Positions 7,198-8,867 of a stretch of 8,867 nt of DNA are shown one piece after another; the stretch's first letter is position 1; each line of letters starts with the position of its first letter. The stretch is from Acidimicrobiales bacterium (lineage in GTDB: Bacteria; Actinomycetota; Acidimicrobiia; Acidimicrobiales; Palsa-688): positions 1-8,867 of the forward strand of contig JAFAWZ010000195.1 in NCBI GenBank assembly GCA_019241495.1, written 5' to 3'. Both the position numbers and the translations under genes were made by a program. The notes under the pieces are model-generated. The model saw nothing but the letters and a program-made list of their open reading frames with translations. It was not told the DNA's origin and did not search any database.

Positions 7198-7829
7198 TGC
7201 TGATGGGCCTCCTGGTATGAAGTGGGGCGGAACCCCGAGATGGTGGGGCTGTGGGCCCCGGCCGAGCTGCGGACCGGGCGTTCCGGCCCCCGACTCGACA
7301 CGCCTGACTGGGATGTACCTGATTGGGGTGTGACAGATGGGATCGGTGCGGGCGGCTCGGGGTCGGCACTGCCTTGGGGTACACGAGCGGCGCGCTCGGA
7401 GGCGAGCAACCGGTCGATCCACGACAGGTCGTGCTCGGCCGCTTCGCGGTCGTGCTCGATGAGGCTCTGGGCGTAGCCGTCCCGCACCGCTTTCACCCGG
7501 GCCCGGATCTGGATCAGCCGCTCGACCAGATGGGCCCGGCGCCGTTCGAGCATCCCGATCCGGGCGTCGGGCGGCAGGTACCGGGCGAAGGCCAGACGGA
7601 GGTTGAACAGTCGCTCGTCGTCGTTCGACTGGGTCTCCGCGGCCAGAAGCTCGTCGAACAGCTCCTCCCCACGAGACGTTATGGCATACACCTTCTTGCC
7701 CCGGGTTCCCCTCACCGACGGCTTGCGGGCCCGGAAGGCGGCCAGCTCGCCGGTCAAGGAACCGGTGTGAGGAGAACCGGTGTGAGGGGAGCCGGCAGGA
7801 GACATGGCCTGGCGGAGCGGGCCCCGCAT
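7194..7829 (-). CDS. PadR-family regulator, C-terminal fragment downstream of an in-frame stop
   Basis: This 211-codon frame is the continuation, in the same frame, of the winged-helix fragment at 7845-8051; only TAA at 7847-7845 and five sense codons separate them. Residues 37-56 (PSVRGTRGKKVYAITSRGEE) are the usual PadR wing and following helix, and residues 57-143 form the C-terminal dimerisation helices (ERLFNLRLAFARYLPPDARI, RRRAHLVERLIQIRARVKAV, EHDLSWIDRLLASERAARVP). The last 65 or so residues are Pro/Ser/Gly-rich with two QSG repeats and look disordered; compact PadR proteins such as Rv0047c lack this tail. The first 30 residues are a repetitive linker (SPHTG twice). The ATG at 7829 has no well-spaced ribosome binding site, so independent translation is doubtful; termination-reinitiation is possible. 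Alone it lacks the recognition helix and could not bind DNA in the normal way. It overlaps the ino1 start by four bases. It could be a pseudogene half, a reinitiated polypeptide, or intact if the TAA is an error. Confidence 0.7.
   Translation of the reverse strand: MRGPLRQAMSPAGSPHTGSPHTGSLTGELAAFRARKPSVRGTRGKKVYAITSRGEELFDELLAAETQSNDDERLFNLRLAFARYLPPDARIGMLERRRAHLVERLIQIRARVKAVRDGYAQSLIEHDREAAEHDLSWIDRLLASERAARVPQGSADPEPPAPIPSVTPQSGTSQSGVSSRGPERPVRSSAGAHSPTISGFRPTSYQEAHQQ
7208..7213 (-). promoter_or_regulatory. Ribosome binding site of ino1
   Basis: The minus strand reads AGGAGG, 10 bases before the ATG at 7197 and inside the last codons of the padR frame. A strong site of its own suggests ino1 can be translated well even if padR translation stops early. 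Confidence 0.75.
7760..7789 (-). repeat. 15-base tandem repeat, two copies, in the padR linker
   Basis: The plus strand shows AACCGGTGTGAGGAG followed by AACCGGTGTGAGGGG, identical at 14 of 15 positions, with a degenerate third copy starting at 7790 (AGCCGGCAGG). On the coding strand it encodes SPHTG repeats. The multiple-of-three period keeps the frame, so copy number could vary without breaking the protein. Confidence 0.75.
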
Positions 7830-7844
7830 CCCTACCGTCGCAGC

Positions 7845-8051
7845 TTAAAGCGGTGCGACCGGCTCGACTGCGCCCACGGCGCCGGCCGCCTCGAGGCGGG
7901 CCAAGGCCGGGTAGAGCGAACCGAACGACACCCCGCTGGCAAAACCCAGCTCCTCAGCCAGCCGCTTCTTCAGCTCGTAGCCGTGAAGCTCCTGCTCCTT
8001 GAGGAGGCCGAGAATGGCCAGTTCCAACATGATCCGGCCACGATAGCGCAT
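7845..8051 (-). CDS. PadR-family regulator, N-terminal winged-helix fragment
   Basis: The 68-residue product ends at TAA 7847-7845. It holds the start of a PadR winged helix: MLELAILGLLKEQELHGYEL (residues 8-27), KKRLAEELGF, then the recognition helix SFGSLYPALARLEAAGAV (42-59), as in mycobacterial Rv0047c (SYGSLYPALRRM). The beta-wing and dimerisation helices are missing here but lie in the same frame just downstream (7194-7829). PadR proteins normally repress their own gene and a neighbour. Two starts are possible: ATG 8051, 5 bases after a -10-like GATACA, or ATG 8030, which matches family members that begin MLELAILG and which follows TATCGT by 9 bases. Neither has a good Shine-Dalgarno sequence. 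Directly upstream is a strong palindrome. Without the C-terminal half this fragment should dimerise poorly, so it is either one half of a broken gene, a deliberately short product, or the result of a base error. Confidence 0.75.
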   Translation of the reverse strand: MRYRGRIMLELAILGLLKEQELHGYELKKRLAEELGFASGVSFGSLYPALARLEAAGAVGAVEPVAPL

Positions 8052-8052
8052 A

Positions 8053-8077
8053 TCGATGTATCGGGTCGATATATCGA
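8053..8077. promoter_or_regulatory. 25-base palindrome, probable PadR operator
   Basis: The arms TCGATGTATCG (8053-8063) and CGATATATCGA (8067-8077) are inverted repeats matching at 10 of 11 positions around a three-base centre GGT. The inner right part TCGATATATCGA (8066-8077) is itself a perfect 12-base palindrome. The AT-rich, dyad-symmetric form is typical of PadR sites, and it lies 2 bases before the padR ATG at 8051 in the divergent gap with the DUF5318 gene. It overlaps the candidate padR -10, so binding would block padR-ino1-methyltransferase transcription. Confidence 0.65.
8057..8062 (-). promoter_or_regulatory. Candidate -10 element of the padR-ino1 operon
   Basis: The minus strand reads GATACA, 5 bases before the ATG at 8051, embedded in the palindrome. 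The ten bases ACCCGATACA are shared exactly with the pilT promoter candidate. An alternative, TATCGT at 8045-8040, would serve the ATG at 8030. No -35 is obvious. Confidence 0.35.
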
Positions 8078-8129
8078 AGGATAAAAACCGATGGGAAAGG
8101 GCTGGACCGACTTGCGACGGGCCTCCGAG

Positions 8130-8135
8130 TATGGT
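8130..8135 (+). promoter_or_regulatory. Candidate -10 element of the DUF5318 gene
   Basis: TATGGT fits TAnnnT and ends 6 bases before the GTG at 8142, so the transcript may start on the GTG itself. There is no Shine-Dalgarno sequence at this start and no well-spaced -35. Confidence 0.4.
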
Positions 8136-8141
8136 GCGGGT

Positions 8142-8549
8142 GTGATGGGTCTACGGCCTGAGGCACTGCGCGGCGCCGGTGAGGGCACGAGTGTCGCGGG
8201 CCAGATCGACTACCGGCTCGCTCGCAATGCCACGGTCAGTGAATTCCACAAAGGGCGCCTGTCGCGCGTCGACGTATGCGACGCCCACCCCGAGCTGCTC
8301 CGAGCTGCGATCAACGTCGGGGACGAGTCCAGGGAGGACTGCCCCATCTGTGAGGAGGCCAAGGTCCGGCTGGTCTCCTATGTGTTCGGCAGCCGCCTCG
8401 CCCCCTCCGGCGTATGTGTCACGTCGCGAGAGGAGATGGCCCGGCTGGCCCGTATGGCCAAGGACATGGTCTGCTACGTGGTCGAGGTGTGCCCGAGCTG
8501 TGCCTGGAACCACCTCAACCGCAGTTTCGCGGTCACCAGCCGGCCCTAG
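8142..8549 (+). CDS. DUF5318 family zinc-ribbon-like protein
   Basis: The 135-residue product matches the actinobacterial DUF5318 family (mycobacterial Rv0049) by the ordered motifs IDYRLARN (22-29), VCDAHPELLRAA (45-56), CPIC (67-70), LVSYVFG (77-83) and VVEVCPSCAWNHLNRSF (113-129). The two CxxC pairs, C67/C70 and C117/C120, would bind one zinc ion. Function is unknown; in mycobacteria the gene precedes ponA1, a penicillin-binding protein gene, which suggests a link with the cell wall only by position. Start: GTG 8142 or the adjacent ATG 8145 fit a -10-like TATGGT; ATG 8091 would add 17 residues (AAGGA 9 bases ahead) with no family resemblance. Even from 8142 there are about 15 residues more than in Rv0049 before the IDY motif. 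The TAG stop is followed directly by a second TAG. The gene diverges from padR across the palindrome. Confidence 0.88.
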   Translation: MMGLRPEALRGAGEGTSVAGQIDYRLARNATVSEFHKGRLSRVDVCDAHPELLRAAINVGDESREDCPICEEAKVRLVSYVFGSRLAPSGVCVTSREEMARLARMAKDMVCYVVEVCPSCAWNHLNRSFAVTSRP

Positions 8550-8662
8550 TAGCGCCGAGCAGGTGGCGGAGCGGGCAGGCGGAGCCACCCCAGGACGTTT
8601 CGGCACCTCGGTCACCTCGTCCACGTTGCCGATCTCTCCGGGTCCACCTCGACGATCCCTGG

Positions 8663-8710
8663 CCGTCCTCGCTTGGCTGAGCCCCTCCGTCCTCGCTAGG
8701 CTGGAGCCAA
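8663..8710 (+). repeat. 24-base imperfect tandem duplication carrying the promoter
   Basis: CCGTCCTCGCT occurs at 8663-8673 and again at 8687-8697, and the match continues as TGGCTG versus AGGCTG, giving 16 of the first 17 positions identical. The first copy supplies the -35-like TTGGCT and the second the -10-like TAGGCT. A single base change separates the two hexamers. Confidence 0.55.
8673..8702 (+). promoter_or_regulatory. Promoter of the last gene: TTGGCT, 18 bases, TAGGCT
   Basis: A -35-like TTGGCT (8673-8678) and a -10 TAGGCT (8697-8702) are spaced 18 bases apart, the best-formed promoter in the window. Transcription would start near 8709 and leave a leader of about 55 bases ahead of the ATG at 8765, in contrast to the leaderless genes elsewhere. 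The rest of the 8550-8764 gap shows no gene. Confidence 0.5.
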
Positions 8711-8764
8711 AATCACCGCCGGCAGCCACATGGCGCTGGACGGGCATATGAGGAGGTCGCCGAC

Positions 8765-8867
8765 ATGGCACCATACGCGACACCAGAGGCCAACAGCACC
8801 GACGCGTCCGGACTGGCTGACGCCCCATCGCTGAACCCCCCCCCCCCCCCTAACCCCCCCCCCCCCC
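8765..8867 (+). CDS. Start of an unidentified gene with a proline-rich N terminus (possibly a penicillin-binding protein), cut by the window
   Basis: An ATG at 8765 is preceded by AGGAGG (8751-8756) with an 8-base gap, a strong ribosome binding site, and by a promoter 60 bases further up. Only 34 codons are visible: MAPYATPEANSTDASGLADA, then PSLN, then runs of proline split by one Asn. Low complexity prevents a family call from sequence. In mycobacteria the gene after the DUF5318 gene is ponA1, a bifunctional transglycosylase/transpeptidase, and such proteins often have disordered, proline-rich cytoplasmic N termini, so that is the likely identity by context. The proline codons come from C tracts that may be artefactual, so residues after about 24 are unreliable. 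Confidence 0.6.
   Translation, partial: MAPYATPEANSTDASGLADAPSLNPPPPPNPPPP
8836..8867. repeat. Homopolymer C tracts (15 C, TAA, 14 C) at the right edge
   Basis: The sequence ends in 15 C, then TAA, then 14 C. Each tract follows AA, so it looks like two copies of one degraded unit. Such long C tracts are hard to sequence and assemble, and poly-G calls are a known failure mode of two-colour short-read chemistry. They may mark an assembly end and need not be real genomic sequence. Confidence 0.8.

Noticed and set aside
7323..8084. A 253-codon plus-strand open frame antisense to padR
   Set aside because: It is His/Arg/Gly-rich with no domain; the PadR motifs on the minus strand explain the region, even with the stop codon.
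8151..8828. A 225-codon minus-strand open frame antisense to the DUF5318 gene and the following gap
   Set aside because: It would cover a well-formed plus-strand promoter and a CxxC-bearing conserved gene; it shows no recognisable motif.
8836..8867. A telomere-like CCCTAA pattern at the right edge
   Set aside because: There are only two irregular C tracts with a single TAA; there is no regular repeat unit, and bacterial linear replicon ends do not look like this.

Overview
The window reads as high-GC actinobacterial DNA, most likely from an uncultured member of the Acidimicrobiia or a related deep actinomycete lineage. Support comes from GC-rich third codon positions, several genes that seem to begin at or very near the transcript 5' end, and a set of neighbours typical of Actinomycetota: CCA-adding enzyme, a secreted DUF6049-like membrane protein, inositol-1-phosphate synthase with a PadR regulator, a DUF5318 zinc protein and then a proline-rich start like that of a penicillin-binding protein. 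The lineage is inferred from family knowledge; no search was run.

Layout. Positions 1-2686 (minus strand) hold a large secreted, membrane-anchored protein followed by the first two thirds of a DegV-family lipid-binding protein, which runs off the left edge. Positions 2787-5320 (plus strand) hold a PilT-type pilus retraction ATPase and the CCA tRNA nucleotidyltransferase. Positions 5391-8051 (minus strand) form a tightly packed operon: a PadR-family regulator, inositol-1-phosphate synthase (ino1) and a SAM-dependent methyltransferase, with stop/start overlaps at both junctions. From 8142 (plus strand) come a DUF5318 zinc-ribbon protein, a 215-base spacer with a good promoter, and the first codons of a gene that runs into long C tracts at the right edge.

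The most notable signal is in the regulator of the inositol operon. The PadR gene is one continuous frame broken by a single TAA between the winged-helix DNA-binding half and the C-terminal dimerisation half. Just upstream is a near-perfect 25-base palindrome that covers the likely promoter of padR, the expected place for an autoregulatory operator. The fragment boundary lies in a linker that also carries a 15-base tandem repeat. This could be a recent nonsense mutation, a sequencing error, or a truly split or readthrough regulator.

A second theme is start-site style. First genes of transcription units (pilT, cca, the DUF6049-like gene, padR, DUF5318) lack a clear Shine-Dalgarno sequence and have a -10-like hexamer only 5-9 bases before the start codon, while genes inside operons (degV, ino1) and the last gene have purine-rich ribosome binding sites. 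Apart from this, the window is mostly conserved housekeeping content. I see no CRISPR array, no tRNA or rRNA, no insertion sequence and no convincing new defence or biosynthetic system.
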